NCBI GenBank assembly: GCA_038049695.1
Contig: CP142453.1
Span: forward strand, 34,824,501-34,888,500
Length of the DNA: 64,000 nucleotides
Direction of reading: 5' to 3'
From: Cinnamomum chago
Lineage: Eukaryota; Streptophyta; Magnoliopsida; Laurales; Lauraceae
In this document: positions 33,432-44,670 of the stretch, one piece after another
Position numbering within the stretch: position 1 is the first letter of the stretch
Layout: every line of letters starts with the position of its first letter
The notes under the pieces: model-generated
What the model was told of the DNA's origin: nothing
Databases searched by the model: none
The model's input: the letters and a program-made list of their open reading frames with translations, nothing else
Program-made: the position numbers and the translations under genes

Positions 33432-33737
33432 TGTGAGATCTTGGTCCGGGCGGTACCCTTAACAACTGGGCGTAGCGTGTCAATCACGGGCTTCAAACGA
33501 CGAGTCTACGATAGCCCGCATCGAAATATCCAAGTCTTGACCATGGGCTTATAAGTTAAACCCCGTATTAACTTAGCATGCGGCTTTTTAAAACAGTCCC
33601 CGGAAATCGTAAGAACTCCGAAGTTAAGCGTGCTCGGGCGGGAGCAGTACTAGGATGGGTGACCTCCTGGGAAGTCCTTGCACGTACACGTGGGCCAAAG
33701 CGAACAATTTCATGCTAAGTTGGGCGGGGCTGTGACA
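33432..33737 (+). repeat. Cassandra LTR 2 with 5S-like segment
   Basis: 306 bp, starting TGTGAGATCTTGGTCCGGGC and followed by a second primer-binding site at 33,740-33,751. The 5S-like part (about 33,596-33,680) is the closest of the three to plant 5S, with AAGAACTCCGAAGTTAAGCG and GCAGTACTAGGATGGGTGAC. Confidence 0.85.
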
Positions 33738-33782
33738 GTTGGTATCAGAGCCGAGGACGACTCTATTTCTAGTGGGGGAGAA

Positions 33783-34047
33783 TGTGAGATCTTGGTCCGG
33801 GCGGTACTCTTAACCATGGGGCGTAGCGTGTCAACCACGGGCTTCTAACGATGAGTCTCCGTTAGCCCGCATCGGAAATATCCAAGTCTTGACCATGGCT
33901 TATAAGTCAAATCCCGTATTAACTTAGCATGAAGTCTTCTAAAATCATGTGGCTCTAAAAATCGTAAGAATTCTGAAGTTAAGCATGCTCGGGCGGGAGC
34001 AGTACTAGGATGGGTGACCTCTTAGGAAGTCCTTGAGTTGGGCGGGG
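33783..34047 (+). repeat. Cassandra LTR 3, truncated
   Basis: Starts TGTGAGATCTTGG. The 5S-like part (about 33,957-34,034) has decayed bases (ATTCTGAAGTTAAGCATGC, CTCTTAGGAAG). The CACGTGGGCC segment that follows 5S in the other two LTRs is deleted, and the copy ends at GGGCGGGG. Confidence 0.8.
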
Positions 34048-34416
34048 TAAATGCAACAAAAATTTTTCGTCTCTATTTCTTAAATTTATGACAAAATATT
34101 TTTGTCTCTAATTTCTTCCTTTAATGACAAAATATTTTGTCACTAATTACTTACAAGTATGTTTCCAACATAGTGTATTGGAGACGAAAAAAAATTACTT
34201 GTTTCCAACATAGTGTATTGGAGACAAAAAAAAAATCGTCACAAATTTATCTTTTTCAATGACGAATTTTTTTTCCGTCTCCAATACCTTTTAGCGACAA
34301 GGCTTTGGCAACGAAACGGGTGACGAAAAATTTTCGTCTCAATTAGTTTCGGTGATGAAATATGTACATTTTGAGACAAATTTGTGTCGTCCTTAAACTC
34401 CAAATTTCTTGTAGTG

Positions 34417-35560
34417 ATAGCTTGAACCTCTTTGTCGTTGGGATCATGATCCACAATATTCTTAGAAAACATAAAAAGTACCTCACCATTACTATTGCGA
34501 AGAACACCCTCAACTCCTATCGGCCCTAGCTTACCTCTCGCTGCACCATCGACATTGAACTTGAGCATACCATGAGTTGGAGAAGACCAAAGAACAGACT
34601 TCATCTCCTTAATTTGTTGGGCTACACCCCATATAGGCTTCCCAAGTAACAATGATATCATTAAGAGTGAAATTAGAGAATTCATTCCTAACCAAAGCCC
34701 ACTTCACAACCATAATGGTAATTGTAGAAATTAACTCGGCTATAGAAAAAGAGGCACCTTTGAAATTTCTGTCATTTCTTTCCCTCCAGATGGACCATTG
34801 AAATAGCAAACATTGGCATCGTCCAAAGAGTACGACCGCCCCCCCGCTATCACCTCCGCAACCTTCTTTGGATTACACCAAGCCCTCTTCTTCTAATGAA
34901 GTGACTCCAAACACTTGCTACAACCTCATAATGATGAAAAGATAGTCCATTGATTCCTCCTCTTACACGACACATATATCTGGGATGGCGGTGGACGTCA
35001 ACCCTCTTCTTCATAAATTGTCCACTGTAGAAATCTTTGCCGCTATAGCTAACCAACAAAAAGTCAGCCTCCACCCAGGGAATAGCCAAGCCCAGCCAAG
35101 TAAGGGAATAAGAGACTTTAGAGAATTGGCCACCATCCAGAGCCAAGTAAAAAGCTTTTTCTAGAGATGGAGGGTTTCCAAATCCTAGAATTATTAAAGT
35201 CCCTTCATAAGAATACGAAGAAGACTTAATAACTCCCACATTGAATCTCCTCAGATTGGCGTAGACTCCTCCTAAAAGACACCCCCCCACAAGGTATACC
35301 CCTCCCTCACCTCAAAACACTCACAAACTACGGACTCCTTATTGGACACCACTCTAAAAACCCTTGGGAATAGGTTGCATAAAGGTCCCACTCCAACCCA
35401 ATCATCCAACCAAAATCTAAGGTAAAGTCATCAATTGGATGATTACAATTCCATGACAGACTTTTTCAAAAACAAACATCTGCTATGTGGCCCACTAATA
35501 GAGACTGGAACTGTGGATCAATGAAAGGTTTGCCCCACAAATCGGCCATCAGAAATGCTC
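34417..35560 (-). pseudogene. LINE (L1-type) 3' coding remnant
   Basis: Reading the minus strand from right to left: near 35,400 a FWLDDWVGVGPLCNLFPRV stretch typical of the region after reverse transcriptase in plant L1 elements; then pieces of the zinc-binding region in shifted frames (35,290-34,850), including SVWSHF; then WSIWRERNDRNFKG (about 34,790); and finally an RNase-H-like domain with LKFNVDGAARGKLGPIG and EVQAI. At least two frame changes are needed and the coding sequence stops abruptly at the CACTA end at 34,416. The reverse transcriptase domain was not seen to the right. It is a dead fragment. Confidence 0.8.
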
Positions 35561-37254
35561 ATCTTAATATAAGTCGACTTGCACCAAACCATCTATTAAG
35601 TTCACGACGATGATGCATATTATACTTTACAGAGCACACAAATTAGGATGAAAATGGGTCCTTGAAAACGCAAATTTAAGGACAACAGCCTTTAAGCCAA
35701 TTAAAGTGTGACACGTGTCATCTAGGATACACTTATCCATTCTCTCTCCTAAATATTCTCATACAAATGTGGATCTTTTATAGATTCTCTTAAATTATTG
35801 GCTATTAGATAGGGGTAGAAACTCCCCTTTTAAGATAGGGGAGTTTTTGAGAATTTCCATATATATATATATATATATAAGTTTGGGCTTTGGTCCAAGT
35901 GCATTATTTGGGTCTGGCCTCAGTTTTGGAGCTCTAACTTAAATTCAGCTATGGGTTAGGGACCTGGAACCAGGCATGACGGAAGTCGGATCCCAGTCCC
36001 AGCACAAGTCTGCATTACTAATTCAGGTTCAGATTCAAATCTGGGTAAAGTGCATACATGAACACTATGGATCCAACGCAAGCCCAACTTATGTTCTTTC
36101 CTACACAGAATATATGAACCCATACGATGCACAAACTTTGGGCATGTGACTCATGAGTCATGACACTATGTTCTCTAGAACTGTTTGGGGGTACATTACA
36201 TAGTTATGTGATTCACAGTGGAACAAATTCACAAAACTGCATAATAAGTCTGTGGTTTGCTATAAGCACACCTGTTATGGTTCACCACTTCAATGGGATA
36301 GCCCCATTCAGTTTGTTTTCTGGTTCAGCCAATTCGTAGTTTAAGTTCACTGACATTGGTGGAAAAATTAAATTTGTTTCTTCAACGTACCTAGCTTAAA
36401 GCTATATGGTCAATAAGTCCAATAACCGGTTCATTGGTGCATTATTAGTGTGCCATATACTAATATATGTATGTACATACAGACATATATGAATATGTAG
36501 GTTGCTATATTTTTTATGAAATTGCTCATATAGTCGTATGACTCCGTTATACAAGCTTTTCAATGAATAATAAAACACACAATCATGTTAGAATGATTGG
36601 GCTTAAGTGTGGCCCAATGACCACACGCCCATGTGGGTCTCCTACTTTAGAAGACCAACTCACACAAAGACTCTTATATTAGTAAGTCTCCTTAATGAAT
36701 ATAACTTTGGTGTTTAGTGAAAGTCGCTAACCTAATACCCCAGTCAAAGGACATAGTGGAGTGTAGTCAATCTCAATCAAAGGTAGCCGTTCGGATTAAG
36801 CAAATGTGATGGAGTTAAGTATACATTTAATTTTAGATTTATGTTTTGTTATTCAAATCAACCCTATAATTATATATATATCCGATTAAAATTACGTACG
36901 TTAGTCCCAAACTAACAAATCATTCATTCATTACCAATAAAGGGAAGCCATTGATGAGACTATGGCGACGAGAGGATTTGAAGGGTGGAAATCCAGATCG
37001 AAAGGGAACTTCTCCCAGATTGATCTCCATCGCATCGCAAATAGAGGGGTTTGGTTTTGGAGATTGGACAGAAACATGGATGGAGTATTCTACGTGCTGT
37101 TTGACACACATGAATCCAAGGCCGGAAGGTGATCGTAGGTGGCCTAATATGAGATGTCGTGGGTCAATATCAGGTGGGCCACGCATAACGATACGAAACA
37201 CTACTTTCGTATCAAAATTTTCTAAAACGAAGGATTATGAAAAGGTATAGTTTA
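35561..37254. other. Intergenic, no supported gene
   Basis: Contains an AT dinucleotide run at 35,863-35,879. The complementary frames at 36,920-37,250 (93 and 99 codons) look weakly gene-like, but neither shows a recognised domain. Confidence 0.45.
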
Positions 37255-37480
37255 GGGTAAATTAGTGAGAGATCCCTTAATATGGTATTATAAAGTTTCT
37301 AGTACACAGTGTTATTGTTTAAGGCTTAGAGTCCCTTGCGCATGGGATTAATTCAGGCGGTGGTCCCTTAGCATCCCACATCAGACATTTTCATGACTAA
37401 TTTTCCCTTTCAACTGTTTAGGAATAAAATCTTGAATATTAAAATCTCAAATCTTCCATTCTCCTTTAATTTTAGGGTAA
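37255..37480. repeat. Dispersed repeat, copy 2
   Basis: Related to 30,945-31,215: 'gagagatccctta', CATTTTCATGACTAATTTTC, TTTCAACTGTTTAGG and AAATCTTCCATTC in the same order. The sequence after it differs from that after copy 1. Confidence 0.5.
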
Positions 37481-37982
37481 GGTTATCTCTCATTCTCTAT
37501 TTACAGAAGGTTGGAGTGCAGATAGGGTTTTGGCTCTCGGAGTACATGTGCTCGTCGTGAGTTAAACAAGAGTCAAAAGATCTTGAAAGGCCCCAGGTTG
37601 TTTCAAGTGTTGTTGCAGAAGATAGATCCGAATAGGGGATTCAGAATTGTCGTCTCCATCATCGAAGGCTCTTGTTGGTTTCTTGGTTTCACCGGACTAA
37701 ATCCGTGCCAATCACTGCAACCGTAGCTGGTATTGTTCTATCATCGGCAAAGGGAAGACAATAGATTGTAGTCTCTTAGTTACTGCTGCAGAACTAGAAA
37801 AGAGGTGGTTTGAGGCTATGCTACGACACAAGGTCTCTGACGAGGTAAACGCAGATATGAGTTTGCGGAGAAGACGACCGGAAGTTGTAGAGAAAATTGA
37901 AGTCGGGACAAAGGCAGTGAAGATCTGAGAAGATTTTTGGTTTCGTTCACCGTCACTGGAGAAAGAGGGGAGTTTTTCGTAA

Positions 37983-38200
37983 AATTATTTGAGTTTTAAT
38001 TAAATTTATCCAAGTTTTTGCAAAATTTATCTGAGTTTTTTTTAAATATATTTAAGTTTTTTGTGAAGTTTATCTGATTTTTTTTCGAAATTTCTCTAAG
38101 TTTTTCTGAATTTTTTTTGAATTTTTTCAAATTTATCTAAGTTTTTGGTAGATTTTATCTGAGTTTTTTGGAAAATCTATCTAATTTTTTTGAAAAAATT
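37983..38200. repeat. AT-rich tandem array, about 25-30 bp unit
   Basis: About eight diverged units of the form AAATTTATCTGAGTTTTTT. Low-complexity, non-coding. Confidence 0.65.
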
Positions 38201-39143
38201 TGAAATTTTGAATTTCAAATCTTCCAAAAGGATCTGAAATCAAATTTTTGAAAACTTGAAATCTATTTGTGTTTTTTAATTTAATTTTTCATTTGAAATG
38301 GTAGTTGACTATTATTAATGGCATATCCCACTAATAATGGGATATGGATTTATCTTTAAATAAATAAGAAATTCTAAAGAAAGGGTAACTTAAACATTTT
38401 AGGTATTCAAATTTGAAAAAAGGACCTACCACACTATGAAAAAAGATTGTGGATCTAAAGCAAGAAAGTGAGCTGTTTAGGGACTTGTCGCCAAATGCCC
38501 CTATAGTTTACGGACATTTTTGTAAACCATTTTCTCAAAAAAGGTACGATTTTTCAGGAAAAATTGACTTTTATAGATGTGTTTGGTTCAGTAAAGGTCT
38601 GGTAGAAGTCTGTGAAAATACTTTTCCTAAAATTTAGCCATTTTCTTACGGCCTTTTTCTTAGGCTAATTCAGAGCACTGGTTAGTGGGATGTTATGTGA
38701 ACCTACATGCGAAGGGATCAATCCCTGGACAGTCATGTGATACTGAGGTGCCAATGCCACTAAGTATTCAATGTGTTGGGGGCCTATTTGGCAACTTCAT
38801 TAGTATAGTGAAGTGAGGTGAAAGGTTAAGTTAAGAGACAAGAAAAAAAAAAAAAAAAAAGGGATCAAGTCAAAAGGTCGTGGCTTTTTGTCGTTTAGTG
38901 AAATGAGAATAATAGTGGAGTTCCTCTACAATATCATATCAGAGTCCCATTTCTGCGTAGGAGACACCCCCTATAAACCGCATTTGTTGGAGGAACCATG
39001 TTCAATTGACTGTGAAACGAGAAGGGTTTTGAAACTGTAGCACATCAAGAGGTGAATATACTCCAAAGAGCGAAGAAGATGATGGTAATGGTAGAGTCTC
39101 TCTCTCTCTCTCTCTCCGCTCCATCTTTATCCTCTCCTTTCTC
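38201..39143. other. Intergenic with MITE-related half
   Basis: From 38,782 the text GGGGCCTATTTGGCAACTTC, followed by a poly-A run and GTCGTTTAGTGAAATGAG, parallels the left half of the MITE-like element at 4771. No right end was found. A CT microsatellite lies at 39,099-39,116. No gene seen. Confidence 0.45.
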
Positions 39144-39969
39144 TGTCACACCCCCATTTCGTAAGCATGGAGTAATGCATGAGATCAGGAGGCCATTAAG
39201 ATTTTTCGCATAAATACAGTACACGTGGCCCCCAACCGTTGCTCCTAATGATCAAAGTCCACGATGAGGTATGACATTTTCTCGGTTCACCGACAAAGTA
39301 GTGGAAGCTTCATTAGATAATAGATTATAACAATATTAAACATTTTAGAGAAAGCACAAAGTTCAATTACTAAATTTAAGTCTAGAAAAAACATAACAAA
39401 AAACAGTTCAATTACAAGGCCTCTATAAAGAACCTGGGCCAACAAAGTGGTATACAAGAAAAGATTATCCAATAGAAATGTGAAGGCACTCAAGAGCCTA
39501 GTCACAATAATTCAAACAATGTCATCCACACCACTCATGGAACTTATTAGGCTGATCCTCCTGAAGCGCCTTTGTCTCCTCCTCGAGGTCGGTGGGCTCG
39601 GTACCTATGTAACAAGGATAACATCATCAAAGTACGAATAGCAAGCACATGATATACATAAATCATAGTAGATGTGTAGTATCAAATGGAATTAAAGACA
39701 TTTTAATCATATCAAATTTCAATATTAGATAAACTAAGCATGAATGCTTAAATCTCCATAAACGAAGAACCAAATAAGACAAAATTATAAACAATAACAT
39801 CATAATAAATACATGGTCCACATAGGCTAATACACTATGGGATAGTATCGCTAACATCCCGTTCTCAAACCAAGTTGTGGTGTAGAATGCATACGGGAGA
39901 ATAGCCAAGTCAATAATCAAAGTAGTACCTAAGGTGGCAAACAAACAAAGCTTCGCCTTTTATGGTGTA
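39144..39969. mobile_element. LTR-like fragment starting TGTCACACCCC
   Basis: The start motif is common for plant Ty3/gypsy LTR ends. The following AT-rich, non-coding text resembles the minus-strand LTR at 27,880 in style. It is cut by the next LTR-like start at 39,970. Confidence 0.35.
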
Positions 39970-41671
39970 TGTAAGACCCCGACTCCTAATTTTCTTGATT
40001 AGTGTGTTTTTAGCAGTGGGTTAGTTCTCTAAGTAAGTTTTGAGCCTAATCGAGTTGATTTGTATTTTAGAATAGTTTTCTATAGCTTTGGGGAATTTTG
40101 AGATCCGTTGGATCCAGTCTTGGAGAACAGGGACGCCTTGGGGTGCACGTGTCAGTGTGGGGGGACTGTTCTTGATTTTGAAAAATTTTCAATTTTGATT
40201 TCTTTTGATAGGTCAAATTAGCCCTAACAACTTTTGTGTTTAGCCCAATCCCATTCGAAACTCAGAAAATCAAATTTTCAGCCCTAAGGGCAAAACAACC
40301 TTTTCACATTGAAATATGAGCCCAAATTTCGAAATTCCATAACCATACCAAAAATATACTTTTTGAAAACTAGATTTTTTTAGGATCATTTTAGTCTGCT
40401 TCGTCGAGTCCATCCGAGGCACAGAAAGCCCAGTTCCAAGCCCATGAAGAGTTTTAAGTTGTGGGCCCCACCATCATCAACTTATATAAGCCCATCTTGT
40501 TCTTTTCTCTCCATTTTCTTCCCTAAACGAGACTATGTTGCAGTACTCCCAGCTGAGCCCCATTCTTCTCCTTCCTTGCTTCTTTTCTCCACCAAATGAA
40601 CCATGATTCGTCACCATTTGGAAATCCTATTTCGCCATTGTGTTCCCCACCTCTCAAGCTCTCTCTAGACACCATTTTTATGCAAAACAAAGTTGGGCAG
40701 CCCTCCATTTGAACTCTTTCTTTCTGGTTTCAGGTCCTTCAGGTATAATACATTTTTTTCTCCTTTAGATTATGATAGAGCTGCCCTTGGAGGCCTGGCA
40801 TTTCGACATGCAAGACCTAATTCCCCTTCTTGACTATTTTCCAATTTCTGAGCTATTTTTTAATATGTTTTGGGGGTGTTGTTATTAGGTGTGCTTATGT
40901 CTTATTGGTGAGGTTTGTGGGTAATCTTGGAGTGCTAGAGGCAAAGGCAAGTGATCTCTTTAGTAGTTCTAAGCATGTTAAGTATGGAAATTATTTTTTT
41001 TGCAAATGTTTGATTTCCTTTACTAGTTTTGCACTTATGTTTATATTAATAAGGTTGATTAGTTTTGAATTCTAATTTTTAACTTGCATGCATATGTTTT
41101 TATATTTTTATGAAAGTCCTCTATTGGTCTAAGTTTGATTATGTTTTTGTCTAATATTACTTGCTTTGTATGGGTTGTTGGATGATCCTTGATTTTTGGA
41201 GAAATGGAGGAGTTTGGGAATGTGATTTGATTTGAATGGAGGTTGTTTGAAGCTATGGGATGTTTAAGATGTGCAAGAAGGGGTGGGAATGTTCTTATGG
41301 GGATTCTTGCAGGTGCTGGAAGTGATTGGAGGGAATAGGGAACCAAATACACGTAAAAAGGGGCATAATTTTCCTACACTGAACGAGTAGGCAGTAGACT
41401 TACCCGCTCGAGCGAGCCAAGCCCCTGTCTGGCAAGGCGCTGGTTAGGTACTTTGCCCACTCGAGCGAGCTTGGGTCCGCTCGAGCGAGCAAGCCTCTGA
41501 GCCAATCCGCTCGAGCGGATCGTTACCCGCTCAAGTGGACCCGAGTTCTGTCCCTGGGCTGACTAAGTGAAGAAAGCATGGATTTTTAAAGGATTTTTGA
41601 GAAAATGAAAACAAGAATATGTTGATGGGCTTTTAGCTTGATATTGTGCATTTGAAAATCTGAAATGTTGT
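39970..41671 (+). mobile_element. LTR-like fragment starting TGTAAGACCCC
   Basis: It starts TGTAAGACCCCGACTCC, a form often seen at plant gypsy LTRs. It then runs through UTR-like sequence without coding domains to a cluster of CGCTCGAGCG palindromes. Its right end is lost at the Sirevirus-like LTR. Solo LTR or truncated element cannot be decided. Confidence 0.4.
41404..41537. repeat. Cluster of CGCTCGAGCG palindromes
   Basis: Five boxes: CCGCTCGAGCGAG, CACTCGAGCGAG, CCGCTCGAGCGAG, CCGCTCGAGCGGA and the decayed CCGCTCAAGTGGA. Their spacing is 20-70 bp. Confidence 0.85.
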
Positions 41672-43539
41672 TGAAAGTCCGTAATCTGAACCCTAGAGGG
41701 GTGGGGGGGGGTGAATAGGGTGAGCTACAACTTAGTGACCAATAATGCCCAATTTTAACTTCTTTAATTCAATTAACCACTAGTGATGATTATCAAACTA
41801 AATGCCGAAATTAACAAAAACAATCATCACAAAGCATTCACCATCACACAATGATTTATAATGGTTCGGCCTCAATGCCTACATCCACTACCGGCTTGTG
41901 ATCCAACACCCCACCGGATTTTCACTATTTATGCTTTTCAATAGGCTAAGCAATAGCCTTTACAATATGCTTTTCAAGGCTAAGCAATAACCTTTAACAA
42001 TGATGTTTTTCAAGGCTTAACATCAACCTATTACACTATGCTTTTCTAGGCTAAGCAATAACCTATACACTATACTTTTCTTAGGCTAAGCAATAACCTT
42101 TACAAGATGATTTTATCAAAATAGTGTCTACAAAAACACTTTAAGAGATACAATTAAAGCTCAATACAATTGCCTCTTAAATAGGCTGATGTGAAAGTTT
42201 AAATCAAATTCACACAACACTCTGTGAAATGCAAAGATAAGTGCTCATGGTGTGTGTGTGAAAAAAAAACTTCAATCAAGTTAAAAAATGATAGCTCAAT
42301 GACTGCAAGCTTAAAGCTTTTGAAGGTGTAAAACACAAAGATAGATTTGATTGAAGCGAAGGAACAAATCACATGTAATTTAAAAACCAACTTGAAAATG
42401 ATGTATATCAATGCTAAGCAAGTTGTGTGAAACTTTAAAACAAAATACATGTGATTTGTGAAGTTGTTGAATCCAAAACATAAGATAGATTTGAAAGTGA
42501 TTTTCTTATGATGAAAAACAACAACCAAAGATTCAACCAAGTATAGGAATCATGTTACATATAATTTCAAAGATGTTTTCATTAACATGATTTACTTAGA
42601 TATACCCATTTGAGAGCTACTTGGTTTGAATCAAGGTGATGCATCCAAAACTATAAATCAATTCAAAACACATACATGTTAAGGACACAACAAATCATAG
42701 TTAACATGTTTAAAAAGATTTACTAATAATTTAAGCAAAGCATGAAAACATATGAAAAGGAAAACTAAGCTTACATAGAAGATTTCTTTATGATTCCACG
42801 CTTTAGCTTCCCTTTATGACCCCCCTAACCTTCCTTAGCTCATTCCCCTTTGTTTGGCCTCAAAACACCTCAAGGAGTATCCCTTGGATCCTCAAAATCT
42901 CAAAGGAATGAACTTATTTATATAGAAAAACTGTCCAACGGCTCTATTGTCGGTCAGGTGTCGGTCAGTCGAACTCCCAACTGTCATAAAACGGCTAGTT
43001 TTGACCATTCTGGAATTGGAGCCGAAGTGGGTTCGGTCAGCTGTCGGTCAACCGACTTCTTGAGTTCGGTCGACCGAGAACACCGAGAACACTGTAGCAA
43101 AATTACAGTAGCAAAATCACTATAGCAAAATTACTGTAGCACAAAAAAAGTTTGGCCTTCTTAAATGATTAAGAAAAAGGCTACTCCAAAGTATTTTGCT
43201 AAAGGGAGTTCTGGGCCCTAGAATTAAGCCCAAAAACATGTTTTAAATCAATCTAAGAGTTTTAACAACATGAAACCTAAAATGCCTAAATTGATTTGAA
43301 ACTTTTAAAATCACAGGCAAAAGTTTGATTCGATTGATTCGAAAATCTTCTTTTGAAAACTAAATGCATCCAAGTTCAAAATCAAAACATGCATCAATCA
43401 ATATTTCTACAAGTCTAAAAAAGCAATGCATGTGTAAATCAAGATTTCAAGTTTTTCTAAATCAAAGCATGTGTGAAAATTCAAATGATGCTAATATGAT
43501 AATGCATCCATCAAATTGTAATACACAAAATCCCTAACA
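41672..43539 (-). mobile_element. Minus-strand Sirevirus-like LTR
   Basis: On the plus strand it begins TGAAAGTCCGTAATCTGAAC, then CCTAGAGGGGTGGGGGGG and GTGAATAGGG, and ends AATCCCTAACA, i.e. a minus-strand LTR starting TGTTAGGGATT. A GTCGACC-rich palindrome cluster lies at 42,950-43,080, and short repeats of GGCTAAGCAATAACCT occur at 41,945-42,100. About 1.87 kb. The left boundary is inferred. Its right end is followed by unrelated sequence, not by a polypurine tract. Confidence 0.55.
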
Positions 43540-43619
43540 GTTGTTGAGCTTCAGGGGCACCAATCCACTTTTAATTCCAACATTTGAGTTTCAATTACAC
43601 AAGGATCAGATGATGGGCC

Positions 43620-44282
43620 TTAGCATATACTTGAGAAGTCTATTTTGAAAACCTTCGGGAATAAACTTGTTTATATAGAAAAACTGTCCAACGGCTCTAT
43701 TGACGGTCAGGTGTCAGTCAGCCGAGCTCCCAACGGTCATAAAACGACTAGTTTTTACTATTCTGGAATTGGAGCCGAAGTGGGTTCGGTCAACTGTCGG
43801 TCGACCGACATCTTGAGTTCGGTCGACCGAAAACACTGTAGCAAAATTACTTAGTAAAATCACTGTAGCAAAATTATTGTAGCATAAAAAAAGTTTTGCC
43901 TTCTTAAATGATTAAGTAAAAGGCTAATCCAAAGTATTTTGCTAAAGGGAGTTCCGGGCCATAGAATCAAGCCTGGAAACGTGTTTTAAATCAATCTAAG
44001 AGTTTTAACAACATGAAACCTAAAATGCCTAAGTTGATTTGAAACTTTTAAAATCATAGGCAAAAGTTTGATTTGATTGATTCGAAAATCTTCTTTTGAA
44101 AACTAAATGCATCCAAGTTCAAAATCAAAACATGCATCAATCAATATTTCTACAAGTCTAAAAAAGCAATGCATGTGTAAATCAAGATTTCAAGTTTTTA
44201 TAAATCAAAGCATGTGTGAAAATTCAAATGATGCAAATATGATAATGCATCCATCAAATTGCAATACACAAAATCCCTAACA
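43620..44282 (-). repeat. Second copy of the LTR right part, next to PPT
   Basis: Repeats the right portion of the preceding LTR with a 743-bp offset and ends in the same AATCCCTAACA. Here it is followed directly by the inverse of a polypurine tract (ATCTCCCCCTTTGC), so this is the 3' LTR boundary of a minus-strand element. Either two LTRs were joined by deletion or one LTR carries an internal duplication. Confidence 0.75.
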
Positions 44283-44670
44283 ATCTCCCCCTTTGCAATT
44301 TGATGGCAACTTACTCAACACCGAATTTTACACACAGTAAGTCTTTAGCTCCCCCTAAGCTAGACAAGTCTTGAAATCTCTTGGATGCTTCCTTCTCTTA
44401 GCTTGAGCTCTATTTCTTTTTCTTCATTCTTCTTGATTCTTGGAGCTTGATCGTTCTTCAAGCTTTCTTTTCATCTATCTCTCTTTGGTCAAGCATCTTT
44501 TTTAGCTCCCAAGCTTTCTCTTATTTCAACTCTCCCCCTTTGACCATGCACTCTCTCCCTTTGGCAAGATATGCATTCTCCCCTGTAGAAGATCATACAG
44601 TATCTCCCTTTAGGAAGCTTGAACATTCTCTCCCCCTTTAGAGATCTTGATTGCTCTCTCCCCCTTTGAC
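44283..44670 (-). promoter_or_regulatory. Cluster of seven polypurine tracts (minus strand)
   Basis: Inverse purine tracts: CTCCCCCTTTG at 44,285, CTCCCCCTAAG at 44,350, CTCTCCCCCTTTGACC at 44,530, CTCTCCCTTTGGC at 44,552, TATCTCCCTTTAGG at 44,601, CTCTCCCCCTTTA at 44,628 and CTCTCCCCCTTTGAC at 44,656. One more lies at 44,854. Multiple tracts are a Sirevirus hallmark. The first, at the LTR edge, would be the functional primer. Confidence 0.75.

Larger units (their letters stand above)
33076..34047 (+). mobile_element. Cassandra TRIM array, LTR-int-LTR-int-LTR
   Basis: Three LTR copies alternate with two internal domains of about 45 bp. Each internal domain holds a primer-binding site TGGTATCAGAGC and a purine tract GTGGGGGAGAA. 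Each LTR contains 5S-rRNA-like sequence, the defining feature of Cassandra terminal-repeat retrotransposons in miniature. They encode no protein and rely on enzymes of other elements. A three-LTR array usually arises by unequal recombination between LTRs. The first LTR has a mutated start (CGTGAG) and the third is truncated, so no target duplication remains. Confidence 0.88.
31737..34416. mobile_element. Non-autonomous CACTA with nested Cassandra
   Basis: The termini CACTACAAGAAATTT and its inverse are perfect over 15 bp. The interior is rich in GACGAAAATATTTCGTC-type words in both orientations and TTGCGACGAA motifs. The flanking triplets are ATG on the left and ATA on the right, so a target duplication is not intact. 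The right flank is coding sequence of a LINE, which does not resume on the left. No transposase gene is present. It contains the 152-bp tandem array and the Cassandra array, and its subterminal motif TTGCGACG is shared with the element starting at 46,727. Confidence 0.8.

Noticed and set aside
33241..34034. Possible 5S rRNA genes
   Set aside because: Only the box A to box C part is present, and it sits inside Cassandra LTRs with primer-binding sites between them; the 5' part of 5S is not recognisable.
36920..37250. Complementary 93- and 99-codon frames as a small host gene
   Set aside because: Both strands are open over the same stretch, neither shows splice signals or a known domain, and a dispersed repeat follows at once.
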